Below are positions 32,209-40,790 of a DNA stretch of 64,000 nucleotides, one piece after another. Every line of letters begins with the position of its first letter. The stretch's first letter is position 1. The stretch comes from Methanoregula sp. (GTDB taxonomy: Archaea > Halobacteriota > Methanomicrobia > Methanomicrobiales > Methanospirillaceae): NCBI GenBank assembly GCA_041645435.1, contig JBAZQB010000002.1, positions 310,001 to 374,000 on the forward strand, in the 5' to 3' direction. Under the pieces are notes generated by a model. That model did no database searches. It worked only from the letters and a program-made list of their open reading frames with translations, and was not told the DNA's origin. Made by a program: the position numbers and the translations under genes.

Positions 32209-32517
32209 TCATGCCTTCTTTTTTCCGAGAGCAGAACGGAGATAGGAAAAATCTTCCTCGTCCGCAATTATCTTGTAAAGCATCGTGCCGTAGCAGGGTT
32301 TTGTAAACGGCATCAGGATTATGCAGGATTCCGGAACAAGCCCGATAAGCATGGGGGATTTGAGCTGAATGGCGATTCCCCGGAATTCAAAACCGGGGGG
32401 CATCAGGTAATACTCATCGCAGTGTTTCCGGATATAATTGTTCACTTTTCGCCCGGTAACCTCTTTCAGTACGGTTTCTAAGTCCAGGTACCTGATACAG
32501 CGGGCCGGTTGATCCAT
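32209..32517 (-). CDS. DUF1894-like small methanogen protein
   Basis: A 102-residue protein. The pattern YIRKHCDEYYLMPPGFEF followed by ILMPFTKPCYGTMLYKI resembles DUF1894 proteins, which occur in methanogens and have no known role. The identification is from memory of the pattern YxxPG...PYTKPCxGT and is not certain. It stands alone between the rhodanese lipoprotein and dedA. The 230 bases downstream of it hold nothing I recognise. Confidence 0.65.
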   Translation of the reverse strand: MDQPARCIRYLDLETVLKEVTGRKVNNYIRKHCDEYYLMPPGFEFRGIAIQLKSPMLIGLVPESCIILMPFTKPCYGTMLYKIIADEEDFSYLRSALGKKKA

Positions 32518-32605
32518 ACCAGATGTGATAGAACTTCCATGAAAAAAAGATTATGACTGATCATTTCCCGGTCATCCGGAAAAAAATGATCTTTTGAAAT
32601 GCGTT

Positions 32606-33286
32606 TTATTCTTTTTTTTCTTTATCAGTGTTTTCAGCTGCCGAGCAGGCACGGGCCGTCCGGAAAATTCCAATCAAAATCGATGCAACGGCAAAGAGCG
32701 AGAGTGCGATGATGGCATAGATTATGTAATTAAAGTTCTGCTGGACGATGGGCATGCTGCCGAAAAAATACCCGGCAAGGGTAAAACCGAGTATCCAGAG
32801 GGCTGCGCCGATTACGTTGTAGGTTAAAAACCAGCGGTAGCTCATCTTTCCCACGCCGGCAAGGAACGGGGCGAAGGTCCGTATAAAGGGAATGAACCGG
32901 GCGATTACAATCGTAATGCCCCCATAGCGGGTAAAATATTCCTGGGTCTTTTCCAGGTGATCCCGGCGGACGAGTGAGTAGTTCTTCTCCAGCACTTTCA
33001 TGCCCGCAGTTTTCCCGATCCAGTAATTGACGGTATCGCCGATCACCGCAGCGGCAAAGAGCGAGATAAGCAGGATCTCGATGTTGAGATACCCGCTCCC
33101 TGCCATTGCCCCGGCGACAAAGAGGAGCGAGTCCCCGGGAAGGTAGGGCATTACAACAAGACCCGTCTCACAGAAAATGATCACAAAAAGGATCAGATAC
33201 GTCCACAGGCCGTAGGTATCGATGATGCCCGGGAGGTACTTATCGAAGTGGATGACAAGGTCAATGAGGGAAAAGAATGGATCCAT
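32606..33286 (-). CDS. DedA family (VTT domain) membrane protein
   Basis: The protein matches DedA: LIDLVIHFDKYLPGIIDTYG, FCETGLVVMPYLPGDSLLFV, a GDTVNYWIGKTAG loop and RFIPFIRTFAPFLAGVGKM, with 4-6 membrane segments. DedA proteins are membrane transporters linked to lipid recycling and membrane potential. I use ATG 33286 (MDPFFSLID, 226 residues); a GTG at 33313 adds nine residues and cannot be excluded. Confidence 0.9.
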   Translation of the reverse strand: MDPFFSLIDLVIHFDKYLPGIIDTYGLWTYLILFVIIFCETGLVVMPYLPGDSLLFVAGAMAGSGYLNIEILLISLFAAAVIGDTVNYWIGKTAGMKVLEKNYSLVRRDHLEKTQEYFTRYGGITIVIARFIPFIRTFAPFLAGVGKMSYRWFLTYNVIGAALWILGFTLAGYFFGSMPIVQQNFNYIIYAIIALSLFAVASILIGIFRTARACSAAENTDKEKKE

Positions 33287-33415
33287 TTCCGGTAGTATTG
33301 GTGGCGTAGTCACATAAACACAACTGCGTGCTTAGGGTATTCCTCCAAAGCATCATGAAAGAAAACGATGGGATTTCATCCCGTTGAATGCATCCGTTCG
33401 TCAAAAAAAGTGAGA

Positions 33416-35986
33416 TTATCCGGGCAGGGATTTTTTGCCTGTATGGACTGCGTGGTATACAGTCCTTAACAGAAGCCCGATGACCAGTACGGATGCCGTT
33501 GCCACGACAATCGTTATCCACTGGTTGAGGGACAGGGGTACCGTGCCAAATACTGCACCGCCGTACTGGATGATCAGGATCTGGGCGAGGACGACTGCCC
33601 CCATCACGGCAAAAAATGTCGGGTTGCCTTTAAAAAACGATGGCATCTTCCCGTCAAGTGCCCGGCAGTTGATGCCATTCCAGACAGCAGCGATGATGAA
33701 TGCCGCGAAAAAGACAGTATTAATCTCTGCCGGGGTCGTTCCTCCCAGGAATCCCGTCGCGATCTGGAGCATGCCCCCGAAGATAAAAAATGCCCCTGTG
33801 ACAATGATAGATATCCACATGAACGGCGTGATGATCTTTGCGTCATGCGGTATCGGCCGGTGTTTCATGAGACCGGCATGGGGGGCTTCCGAGCAGAGGG
33901 CGAACGCGGCAAGGGTGTCCATGATGATATTGATCCAGAGGATCTGGATAATGGTAAACGGTTCAGGGTAGCCCATCACCGATGCGATGAATACAAGGAT
34001 ACAGGCGGAAAAGTTAATCGTGAGCTGGAAGAGTAAGAACCGCTGGATATTCTCGTAGAGCGAGCGTCCCCACAGGACTGCATTGGTGATCGAGCCGAAC
34101 GAATCGTCGAGCAGGATGATGTCGCTCGCCTCCCGTGCAACTTCGGTTCCGGCTATCCCCATGGCAAGGCCAACATCGGCATGCTTGAGAGCGGGAGCAT
34201 CATTGGTCCCGTCACCGGTTACCGCTACAACTGCCCCGGTCTTCTGGAGTGCGTTGACGAGCAGCAGTTTGTCCATCGGTTCTGCCCGTGCCATAATGTC
34301 GAGTCCCTGTGCAGCCGTGACCTGCTGGTCTTCGGTGAGTGAGCGGAACTCTGATCCGGTAACGACCGTACCCTGTTGCAGGATTCCTGCATCACGGGCA
34401 ATGGCCCGTGCGGTTTCCGGGTTGTCCCCGGTTACCATGCGGATCTTTATTCCTGCACTCTGGCAACGGGCAACGGATGCGGCGATATCATCCCGGAGTG
34501 GATCGCGTATGCCGACATACCCGTCCCAGATCAGTCCGGTCTCCGTTTCGTCGCCGTTGATGATCTCTTTGTGTGCAAAGGCAAGGGTCCGCATGGCCCG
34601 CGATGCGAGTTCGCTCACGCCGGAGAGGTCGGGTGTAGCCTTACAGAGCCCGCTGATGATCTCCGGTGCACCTTTGACGAGCAGGTACGGTGTTCCTTTC
34701 ATGTGGACAACGGTGGACATCCGCTTGCGGTTCCCGTCAAAGAGATACTGCTTCGCAACAGTAGTCTCGGCACGCAGCTGCTGGTAGTCCAGTGTATGTT
34801 CCCGCAGCCAGCGGTTCAGGGCACCTTCGGTTGAATTGCCGATCACGATCACCCTGCCCTCGCGCTCTTCGAGATGTGCGGTGCCGTTCACTGCCGCGTT
34901 TAAGGTGATCCATTCCACAGGTGAACCCGGGAGATCCCCCGGGTGGACGGGGTTTCCAACCGAGGATGCCACCACTTCCATCTGGTTTTTGGTAAGCGTG
35001 CCCGTCTTGTCGGTGCAGACCGTTGTGGCTGAGCCGATGGTTTCACAGGCAATCAGGCGCCGGACAAGGCAGTTGGCCCGGGTCATCTTGCGCATTGCAA
35101 GCGAGAGAGAGAGGGCAACGCTCATCGGGAGACCTTCCGGGACCGCAGCAACGACAATGACCACGGCGAGCATGATGTAGTGCAGGAGATGGTTGGCAGT
35201 ATCGATGGTAAACCCGGTGATTTCCCCGAACATGAGACCCCGGATAAACAGGGTGCCGAAGATGAGTATTGCCATTGCGTAACCGAACTTGCTGATGATC
35301 CCTGCGAGATCTTCGAGCTTGTGCTCGAGAGGTGTCTGGGTGGCGTGATCAATGCCGAGGGATGCAGCGATAAGTCCCATCTGGGCCGAGTCGCCTACTG
35401 CGGCTGCGATCATGCGTCCTTTTCCTGCGGTTACAAACGCACCTTTTAAGACCCGGGCCTGTATCTCTTTCTGGACCGGTTCGCTCTCCCCGGTGAATGC
35501 GGATTCATCGCTGAACAGGGCATCAGAGACCGAAAGATAACCGTCTGCCGGGACGGCATCGCCGGCTTCGAGTATGATGAGATCGCCGACTACGATATCG
35601 CGGGCAGGAACCGAGGTGGGGTGTCCGTCCCGTATTGCCTTGACCCCCATGTCATCCCGGTGGGCATTAAGAATATCGAACTCTTTGCTGCTCCGGTATT
35701 CATTGAAAAACGCAATACCGGTTGCGAGCAGGATCGCAATGATGATCCCGATTGTATCTAAAAAACCGCTTCCCTGCATAAGAGAGACAATCAGAGAGAT
35801 CGTAACTGCGAGGAGCAGGATCTTGATGATCGGATCGTCAAAATTCTGTAAGTATTGTTTCCAGAGAGGCTCCCGGACCGGGGGCGTCATCGCATTGGCG
35901 CCGTATTTCTTCCGGAATTCTTCTACCCGGGAGGACTCAAGTCCTGAATCCCCTGCCAGCTTGATAATCTCGTCAAATGTCAGCAT
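33416..35986 (-). CDS. P-type calcium-transporting ATPase
   Basis: The 856-residue enzyme has the P-type layout: N-terminal actuator (FTGESEPVQKE), the PEGLP membrane motif (AAVPEGLPMSVALSLSLAMR), phosphorylation site CDKTGTLTKNQM written as VCTDKTGTLTKNQ, nucleotide domain (KGAPEIISG), MVTGDNPETA and the hinge VTGDGTNDAPALKHADVG. About ten membrane helices and the C-terminal cation ATPase domain with NIIMDTLAAFAL place it with PMCA/SERCA-type calcium pumps; manganese is also possible. ATG 35986 has AAAGGA upstream; the frame to 36070 is unsupported. Confidence 0.92.
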   Translation of the reverse strand: MLTFDEIIKLAGDSGLESSRVEEFRKKYGANAMTPPVREPLWKQYLQNFDDPIIKILLLAVTISLIVSLMQGSGFLDTIGIIIAILLATGIAFFNEYRSSKEFDILNAHRDDMGVKAIRDGHPTSVPARDIVVGDLIILEAGDAVPADGYLSVSDALFSDESAFTGESEPVQKEIQARVLKGAFVTAGKGRMIAAAVGDSAQMGLIAASLGIDHATQTPLEHKLEDLAGIISKFGYAMAILIFGTLFIRGLMFGEITGFTIDTANHLLHYIMLAVVIVVAAVPEGLPMSVALSLSLAMRKMTRANCLVRRLIACETIGSATTVCTDKTGTLTKNQMEVVASSVGNPVHPGDLPGSPVEWITLNAAVNGTAHLEEREGRVIVIGNSTEGALNRWLREHTLDYQQLRAETTVAKQYLFDGNRKRMSTVVHMKGTPYLLVKGAPEIISGLCKATPDLSGVSELASRAMRTLAFAHKEIINGDETETGLIWDGYVGIRDPLRDDIAASVARCQSAGIKIRMVTGDNPETARAIARDAGILQQGTVVTGSEFRSLTEDQQVTAAQGLDIMARAEPMDKLLLVNALQKTGAVVAVTGDGTNDAPALKHADVGLAMGIAGTEVAREASDIILLDDSFGSITNAVLWGRSLYENIQRFLLFQLTINFSACILVFIASVMGYPEPFTIIQILWINIIMDTLAAFALCSEAPHAGLMKHRPIPHDAKIITPFMWISIIVTGAFFIFGGMLQIATGFLGGTTPAEINTVFFAAFIIAAVWNGINCRALDGKMPSFFKGNPTFFAVMGAVVLAQILIIQYGGAVFGTVPLSLNQWITIVVATASVLVIGLLLRTVYHAVHTGKKSLPG

Positions 35987-36148
35987 TGTTGATGTCCTTT
36001 CTGATGATGGGTTGAATAAATAAATGCAGTATATTGTAGTCTCTTCCAGACTATAATCCCGTTTATGCAAGTACTCTTCTGGCTACTGAATTCTCACTGG
36101 TGCTATCCTAAAAAAAATTCTTTCCAGTTCATTGATTACTGGTAATTT

Positions 36149-36161
36149 AAAAAAAAAAAAA
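36149..36161 (-). terminator. Thirteen-T terminator after the lipoprotein gene
   Basis: Thirteen consecutive T residues on the minus strand begin three bases after the stop codon of the lipoprotein gene. This is a strong archaeal oligo-T terminator. Confidence 0.7.
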
Positions 36162-36163
36162 GA

Positions 36164-36559
36164 TCAGATGGTGGTATCGATGATCGTTTTTTGTGAGCCG
36201 TCAGAGAAGTAACCGGTCACATACACCCGGTCTTTCCCGTCAAAGGATCCGGTTATCTGGTATGAACTCCCGTACTGAATGGGTGTAGTTGCCAGCCGTG
36301 AACCCATGGACTTGGTTGTCACCTTCCCATTGCTGTCAGTTATGGAGATCTCCAGTTCCACGAGTTTGTCTGTCTGGGGACTTCCCGGGTACGTGATGAG
36401 GATATGTGTGGAATCGGGCTGTGTAACGGTTACTACTGGTGTTGGCTGGGAACCCGCAGGCAGCTGCGTGCATCCGCAGGATACGAGCAGTAGCGATAGT
36501 ACGGCAAAAAAACAGAGAACCTGCATTCCTTTTCTGTGAGTGAATAATCCGTCCTTCAT
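36164..36559 (-). CDS. Small lipoprotein, unknown
   Basis: The 131-residue precursor has a signal peptide (MQVLCFFAVLSLLLVSCGC) with a lipobox ending in Cys, so it is probably anchored outside the cell. The mature part is a beta-rich domain (VTQPDSTHILITYPGSPQTD, LVELEISITDSNGKVTTKSM, IQYGSSYQITGSFDGKDRVY), like small Ig-type secreted proteins of methanogens. The start may be the Met at residue 12, which gives a tidier signal peptide. Confidence 0.75.
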   Translation of the reverse strand: MKDGLFTHRKGMQVLCFFAVLSLLLVSCGCTQLPAGSQPTPVVTVTQPDSTHILITYPGSPQTDKLVELEISITDSNGKVTTKSMGSRLATTPIQYGSSYQITGSFDGKDRVYVTGYFSDGSQKTIIDTTI

Positions 36560-36760
36560 AAGGAATCATTCAGTTCTGGTTTTTATTAAGATTGCTTATG
36601 ATGATAAATATTGGAAAGAGTGTCTGGTGAACGGTCAAAACACTTTCCTGTGATAATCCTGTTAATTTGTGTATGGGGAGTATGGCCTTTTTCTGTGCCG
36701 GGAAATTTGCGCAGTTGTATTTCTTTTCGTTAGTCATATGAACAGGTTTACCGGAAAAAA

Positions 36761-36790
36761 CTTATAAGTGTATAAGCAAACACTTATACA
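36761..36790 (+). promoter_or_regulatory. Promoter and nested dyad operator of the redox-cluster regulator
   Basis: CTTATAAG (36761-36768) is a likely TATA element. Two perfect, overlapping dyads follow: TATAAGTGT (36763-36771) with ACACTTATA (36780-36788), and TGTATAAG (36769-36776) with CTTATACA (36783-36790). The regulator ATG is at 36797, so the transcript has almost no leader. The place and symmetry suit autorepression by an ArsR-type dimer. Confidence 0.65.
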
Positions 36791-36796
36791 GAATCC

Positions 36797-37711
36797 ATGG
36801 ACCCGTGCAACAAGTGTAAAGAATGTACCAAGCTCTGCGAGATCGTCCCCGTTATGGCCGGGACGTTCAAGGCGCTTGGCGATCTCACCCGCCTCCAGAT
36901 CATCTACCTGCTCGCAACCGACACGAGCGGGACGCTCGGTGTGGGGGAACTCGCAACCCGGCTCGGCATTTCGCAACCGGCGGTCTCCCAGCACTTAAAG
37001 ACGCTGAAAGGCGAGGGGCTTGTCGATTCGCGGCGGGAGGGATTCTATGTCTACTACACGATCAACCGCGATCGCATTGTGCAGTTCCGGGAACACTTCG
37101 AGCTGATGTACGCAAGTGTCATGGAAAACTGCAGCCGGGAACTGGTCCGGAAAACGACCCGCAACCGGGTCTTAAAGGCATGCGTGATCTTCTACTCACT
37201 TACCGGTGTTACGCGGGGGATAGCAGAAGGAATCCGGCATTCCAGCGGGTGCGAACTTATCGAAGTAAAGACCCGGACCGAGTATTCGACTTTCACCGCG
37301 TACACGACCGGTGTCCTGCGATCCCGCAAGGGAGCCTGCGATGCGATTGTTCCCGATGAGATCGATGTCTCGCCGTACGACCTGCTCATCATCGGCACAC
37401 CTGTATGGGCATGGAAGCCGGCACCTGCCATCAATGCCGCAGTCCGGGCGCTCCGTGGCTGTGAAGGAAAAATGGCCGTCGTCTTCGTGACCTGTCATGA
37501 CCAGCCGGGCGAAGCCCTCCCGCTCCTGAACAGGGCACTGGCAGAACGGGGTGTTGAAGTCATGGCAGAGATCTGCCTCACCAAAGAGGACACGAAAAAC
37601 CCGACTGTGGGAAATGAACTTCTCGGCCGGATTGCTGCAGCATTGCCGGTCCTGCCTGCTGCGGAACAAAAAACGAATCCCGGTCAAAAACCAGAAGGTA
37701 TGAAACCATGA
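36797..37711 (+). CDS. ArsR-type regulator fused to flavodoxin domain, Cys-rich N-terminus
   Basis: Residues 4-14 have C-X2-C-X2-C-X3-C, the spacing of a [4Fe-4S] ferredoxin motif. An ArsR-type winged helix follows (about 20-95: ALGDLTRLQIIYLL, LGISQPAVSQHLKTLKGEGL, REGFYVYY). From about 128 comes a flavodoxin-like fold with an FMN phosphate loop (FYSLTGVTRGIA) and the strand LLIIGTPVWAWKPAPAI. This suggests a transcription factor sensing redox state through a cluster or flavin. It heads the cluster to 41915 and its stop overlaps the next start. Whether cluster or FMN is bound is unproven. Confidence 0.87.
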   Translation: MDPCNKCKECTKLCEIVPVMAGTFKALGDLTRLQIIYLLATDTSGTLGVGELATRLGISQPAVSQHLKTLKGEGLVDSRREGFYVYYTINRDRIVQFREHFELMYASVMENCSRELVRKTTRNRVLKACVIFYSLTGVTRGIAEGIRHSSGCELIEVKTRTEYSTFTAYTTGVLRSRKGACDAIVPDEIDVSPYDLLIIGTPVWAWKPAPAINAAVRALRGCEGKMAVVFVTCHDQPGEALPLLNRALAERGVEVMAEICLTKEDTKNPTVGNELLGRIAAALPVLPAAEQKTNPGQKPEGMKP

Positions 37712-37863
37712 AGACCTGCATCATTTACAATTCCTGGTCCGGGAACACCCACAGCGTGGCAGAGCGCGTTCAGGCTGCCTGCGGGGACGGTACCGGCACC
37801 CGGATCTGAAGGTTGAGGACATGAAAGCCCAGCGGGGATGTCGTAACGGTGGGACAGGGTAAT
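37708..37863 (+). pseudogene. Flavodoxin remnant
   Basis: An ATG at 37708 overlaps the stop of the regulator gene and opens MKTCIIYNSWSGNTHSVAE, a clear flavodoxin FMN-loop start. The frame stops at 37807 after 33 residues. The following bases code PDLKVEDMKAQRGCRNGG in another frame before a stop near 37863. This looks like the beginning of a flavodoxin gene broken by frameshift and deletion. A functional 33-residue peptide is unlikely. Confidence 0.7.
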
Positions 37864-37881
37864 TAAAAAGAGGTGAAAAAA

Positions 37882-38433
37882 ATGGAATCGAATGGGACAG
37901 AACACAAGGATTCGTTGCCGATAAAATCTCTCGTGGTCGTGTTTTCGTATCATCACAAAAATACTGAGAAGATCGCTCACGTCATTGCAAACGTGCTTGA
38001 TGCACCGGTAAAAACGCCACAGCAGGTCAGGCCCGAAGAGATCGCGGAATATGATCTGGTTGGCTTTGGCTCCGGGATCTATAGCGCGACATTCGACACA
38101 TCCCTCCTCAGCCTTGCCGACCGGCTGCCGCAGGTGAACAACAAAAAAGTATTCCTCTTCTCGACCTATGGAGCTCCGGCTTTCATTGCCAACAAGGAAT
38201 TCGTGGAGAAAAATCACGAGCAGTTCCGGGAAAAATTAAAAGCGAAAGGGTACACGGTCATCGGGGAATTCGGGTGTGCGGGGTGGAACACGAACAGTTT
38301 CTTAAAATATTTCGGGGGTCTTAACAAGGGGAAGCCTGATGCCGAAGACTTCAGGAATGCGGAAGCATTTGCCCGGAACCTGATGTTGCTCACCGGTATC
38401 GGGAAAACAGACACAACAAGGAAATTACCATGA
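37882..38433 (+). CDS. Flavodoxin family protein
   Basis: A 183-residue flavodoxin: an N-terminal FMN loop (LVVVFSYHHKNTEKIAHVIA), EYDLVGFGSGIYSATFDTSL, and FLFSTYGAPAF then VIGEFGCAGWNTNSFL. Flavodoxins carry electrons using FMN. ATG 37882 is used, with GAGGTG upstream; the GTG at 37873 would be part of that ribosome site. The stop overlaps the start of the NapH-like gene. Confidence 0.9.
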   Translation: MESNGTEHKDSLPIKSLVVVFSYHHKNTEKIAHVIANVLDAPVKTPQQVRPEEIAEYDLVGFGSGIYSATFDTSLLSLADRLPQVNNKKVFLFSTYGAPAFIANKEFVEKNHEQFREKLKAKGYTVIGEFGCAGWNTNSFLKYFGGLNKGKPDAEDFRNAEAFARNLMLLTGIGKTDTTRKLP

Positions 38434-39188
38434 CAGAAACTGAAACAAACAAAACCGAATCATCACGCCAGCAAATCCGGAAATGGCTCCTCATCCTCTC
38501 TTTCATCCTCCTTCCTGTCACGCTCGTCTACATCTCCCCCATCATCATCCTTATGGGAGCAGCCGAAGGTATTGCCACCGGCAGCATGATCCTCTTTATT
38601 GCAATTTTCATCCTTTCGCTCTTTGTCGCCCGGCTCTGGTGCGGCTGGCTATGCCCTATGGGAGCATGGCAGGAGATCTGTTCACCGGTCATGAAGCATA
38701 CCGTGCAGGACGGCTGGCGCAACCGGGTCAAGTATGGCGTCACAGTGCTCTGGCTTGCCATGCTTGCGTACCTCTTCATCAGCGCCGGGGGAATCCGTGC
38801 AATTGATCCCTTCTACAGCACGGACCACGGCCTGTCGATCACGTCCCTTGAACCCCTTATAGTCGTGATCATCATCTTTTCGATTATATTCGCCGTAGTG
38901 TATCTCGCCGGCCGGCGCGGGTTTTGCTATATCCTCTGCCCTGTCGCGGCCCTGATGATAGTCGGCCGGAAGATCCGGAACCTCATCGGCTGGCCTGCCC
39001 TGCAGCTGGGTGCCGATGCCTCCCGCTGTATCGACTGCAACAAGTGTTCAAAGGAATGCCCGATGGGCCTCGATGTGAATAGCATGGTCCGGAAGGGTGA
39101 GATGGAGAATCCCGACTGCATCCTTTGCGCAAACTGTGCCGATACGTGCCCGAAGGGTGCGATCACGTATGCATGGAAAAGGAAATGA
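38430..39188 (+). CDS. NapH-like membrane polyferredoxin
   Basis: The 252-residue protein has about four membrane segments (LLILSFILLPVTLVYISPII, MILFIAIFILSLFVARLWCG) with the CGWLCPMGAWQE and FCYILCPVAA motifs of the NapH/CcoG/NosR group. The end has two [4Fe-4S] clusters: CIDCNKCSKECP and CILCANCADTCPKG. Such proteins pass electrons across or along the membrane. It overlaps both neighbours by four bases. Confidence 0.92.
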   Translation: MTETETNKTESSRQQIRKWLLILSFILLPVTLVYISPIIILMGAAEGIATGSMILFIAIFILSLFVARLWCGWLCPMGAWQEICSPVMKHTVQDGWRNRVKYGVTVLWLAMLAYLFISAGGIRAIDPFYSTDHGLSITSLEPLIVVIIIFSIIFAVVYLAGRRGFCYILCPVAALMIVGRKIRNLIGWPALQLGADASRCIDCNKCSKECPMGLDVNSMVRKGEMENPDCILCANCADTCPKGAITYAWKRK

Positions 39189-40003
39189 CCATGGAGCAAA
39201 TGAAAAAAATTCTTGTTATCATGGGGAGCCCACGGAAAGGAAATACGTTCCGGGCATGCGAAGAGCTCCGCGGGATCCTGGAACAGGATCTCCCGGTGGA
39301 ATTTGAGTACCTTTGGCTGAAAGACGCCAACCTGCTGCCCTGCAAAGGATGCCTTGCCTGTTTCTTCCATGGTGAAGAAAAATGTCCCAATCACGATGAC
39401 GCCCTCCTGATCGAGCAGAAGATACGAGAGGCCGATGGCGTGATCTTTGCGTCCCCCGTCTATGGTATGAGCGTCACTGGCCAGATGAAGATATTCATCG
39501 ACCGATTCTGCTACAACTTCCACCGGCCGCAGTTCTTTGACAAGAAAGCCCTCCTGCTGACAACAACCGGTGCACTCGGTCATAAAGATGTTCTGAATTA
39601 CTTAGATACGGTTGCCCGGGTATGGGGATTCGAAATAGCGGGAAAGATCGGGCTGGTAACCCCTATTCCCCTACCGAGCCATCGGATCGAGGGGAACCGG
39701 AGGGCGATTGCGAAAGCCGCAGGGGAATTTACGATGGCACTCCGACGCCAGGTACGAAAGAGCCCGGGTCTTATGGACATACTAATTTTCCACGGTCAGC
39801 GGGCAGCATTCTCCCAGCTGGAGAGACTGTCACCTGCTGATTACCAGTACTGGAAAGAGAAGGGCTGGTTTGACAGGAGCGTGCAATTTTTCGTCGATGT
39901 TCCGGTTAATCCTGTGTATCATGCAATCGGGATGGTTGTTGAATGGATTGCAGCAAGGCAGATACGAAACGATCTGATACAGAATCCGGGAGAGATACCA
40001 TGA
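39185..40003 (+). CDS. NADPH-dependent FMN reductase family flavoprotein
   Basis: The 272-residue protein starts with the FMN-binding loop ILVIMGSPRKGNTFRACEEL and has a Cys-rich stretch CKGCLACFFHGEEKCP typical of iron-sulfur flavoproteins or their relatives in anaerobes, then FASPVYGMSVTGQMKIFIDR and TTTGALGHKDVLNYLDTVAR. A C-terminal part of about 100 residues is longer than in short reductases. The start ATGA overlaps the upstream stop; earlier ATGs lie inside that gene. Confidence 0.88.
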   Translation: MTMEQMKKILVIMGSPRKGNTFRACEELRGILEQDLPVEFEYLWLKDANLLPCKGCLACFFHGEEKCPNHDDALLIEQKIREADGVIFASPVYGMSVTGQMKIFIDRFCYNFHRPQFFDKKALLLTTTGALGHKDVLNYLDTVARVWGFEIAGKIGLVTPIPLPSHRIEGNRRAIAKAAGEFTMALRRQVRKSPGLMDILIFHGQRAAFSQLERLSPADYQYWKEKGWFDRSVQFFVDVPVNPVYHAIGMVVEWIAARQIRNDLIQNPGEIP

Positions 40004-40785
40004 AAACCATCATTTATTACTTCACCGGTACCGGCAACACGCTTGCCGTTGCCCGGCACCTTGCAACAGAACTCGGAGAAACGGAACTCATCCCCCTGTT
40101 GAAGTTGATGAAACAGCCGGAGGTTGTAGCAGATACCGATGCCGTGGGGATCGCGTTTCCGGTCTATTATCTTACTTTGCCCGGCCTTGTCAGGGAGTTT
40201 GTAAAAAAACTCCGGTTCACCGGCAGCCCGTACATCTTCGGCATCGCGACCTGCGGGGAACGGCCCGGCCATGCCCTCTTCAACCTGAAGTCCCTCCTCG
40301 AAGAGAAGGGAACAACGCTTTCAGCCGGGTTTGTCTTTGTCATGCCGGAGAACTATATCGGTCCCGTTGACCTGATGGGGGATGCGGATCACCGGCAGGA
40401 AAAATATGCCAGGGCAAAAAGCCGTATCCCGGTGATTGCAGCAGCGATCCGGGAACGGAAGACTTCCGTGCCGGAAGGATCCAACTCGATCATCCTGCAC
40501 ATCGGGGGATGCATCACGAGCACCCTTATGACTTCTGTCTATAACACACCGCGTCGTCTCCACGCAACGGCAGCGTGCAACCATTGCGGGACATGCGGGC
40601 GGATATGCCCCACGAATAATATCACGGTAATGGATGATGCCGTGAGCTGGGGGAAGAACTGCACCCAGTGCTATGCCTGTATCCACTGGTGCCCGCAGAA
40701 AGCAATCGAGATCGGCGGCAGGACTGCCGGGAAACCGCGCTACCACCACCCAGATGTTACCCTCAACGATATGATACTGCGGTAG
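40000..40785 (+). CDS. EFR1 family flavodoxin-ferredoxin
   Basis: The 261-residue protein joins a flavodoxin-like domain (IIYYFTGTGNTLAVARHLAT, VGIAFPVYYLTLPGLVREFV) to two [4Fe-4S] motifs at the end (CNHCGTCGRICPTNNI and CTQCYACIHWCPQKAI). EFR1 proteins are electron carriers of anaerobes. ATG 40000 overlaps the upstream stop. The radical SAM gene starts six bases after its stop. Confidence 0.92.
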   Translation: MKTIIYYFTGTGNTLAVARHLATELGETELIPLLKLMKQPEVVADTDAVGIAFPVYYLTLPGLVREFVKKLRFTGSPYIFGIATCGERPGHALFNLKSLLEEKGTTLSAGFVFVMPENYIGPVDLMGDADHRQEKYARAKSRIPVIAAAIRERKTSVPEGSNSIILHIGGCITSTLMTSVYNTPRRLHATAACNHCGTCGRICPTNNITVMDDAVSWGKNCTQCYACIHWCPQKAIEIGGRTAGKPRYHHPDVTLNDMILR

Positions 40786-40790
40786 ATTGC

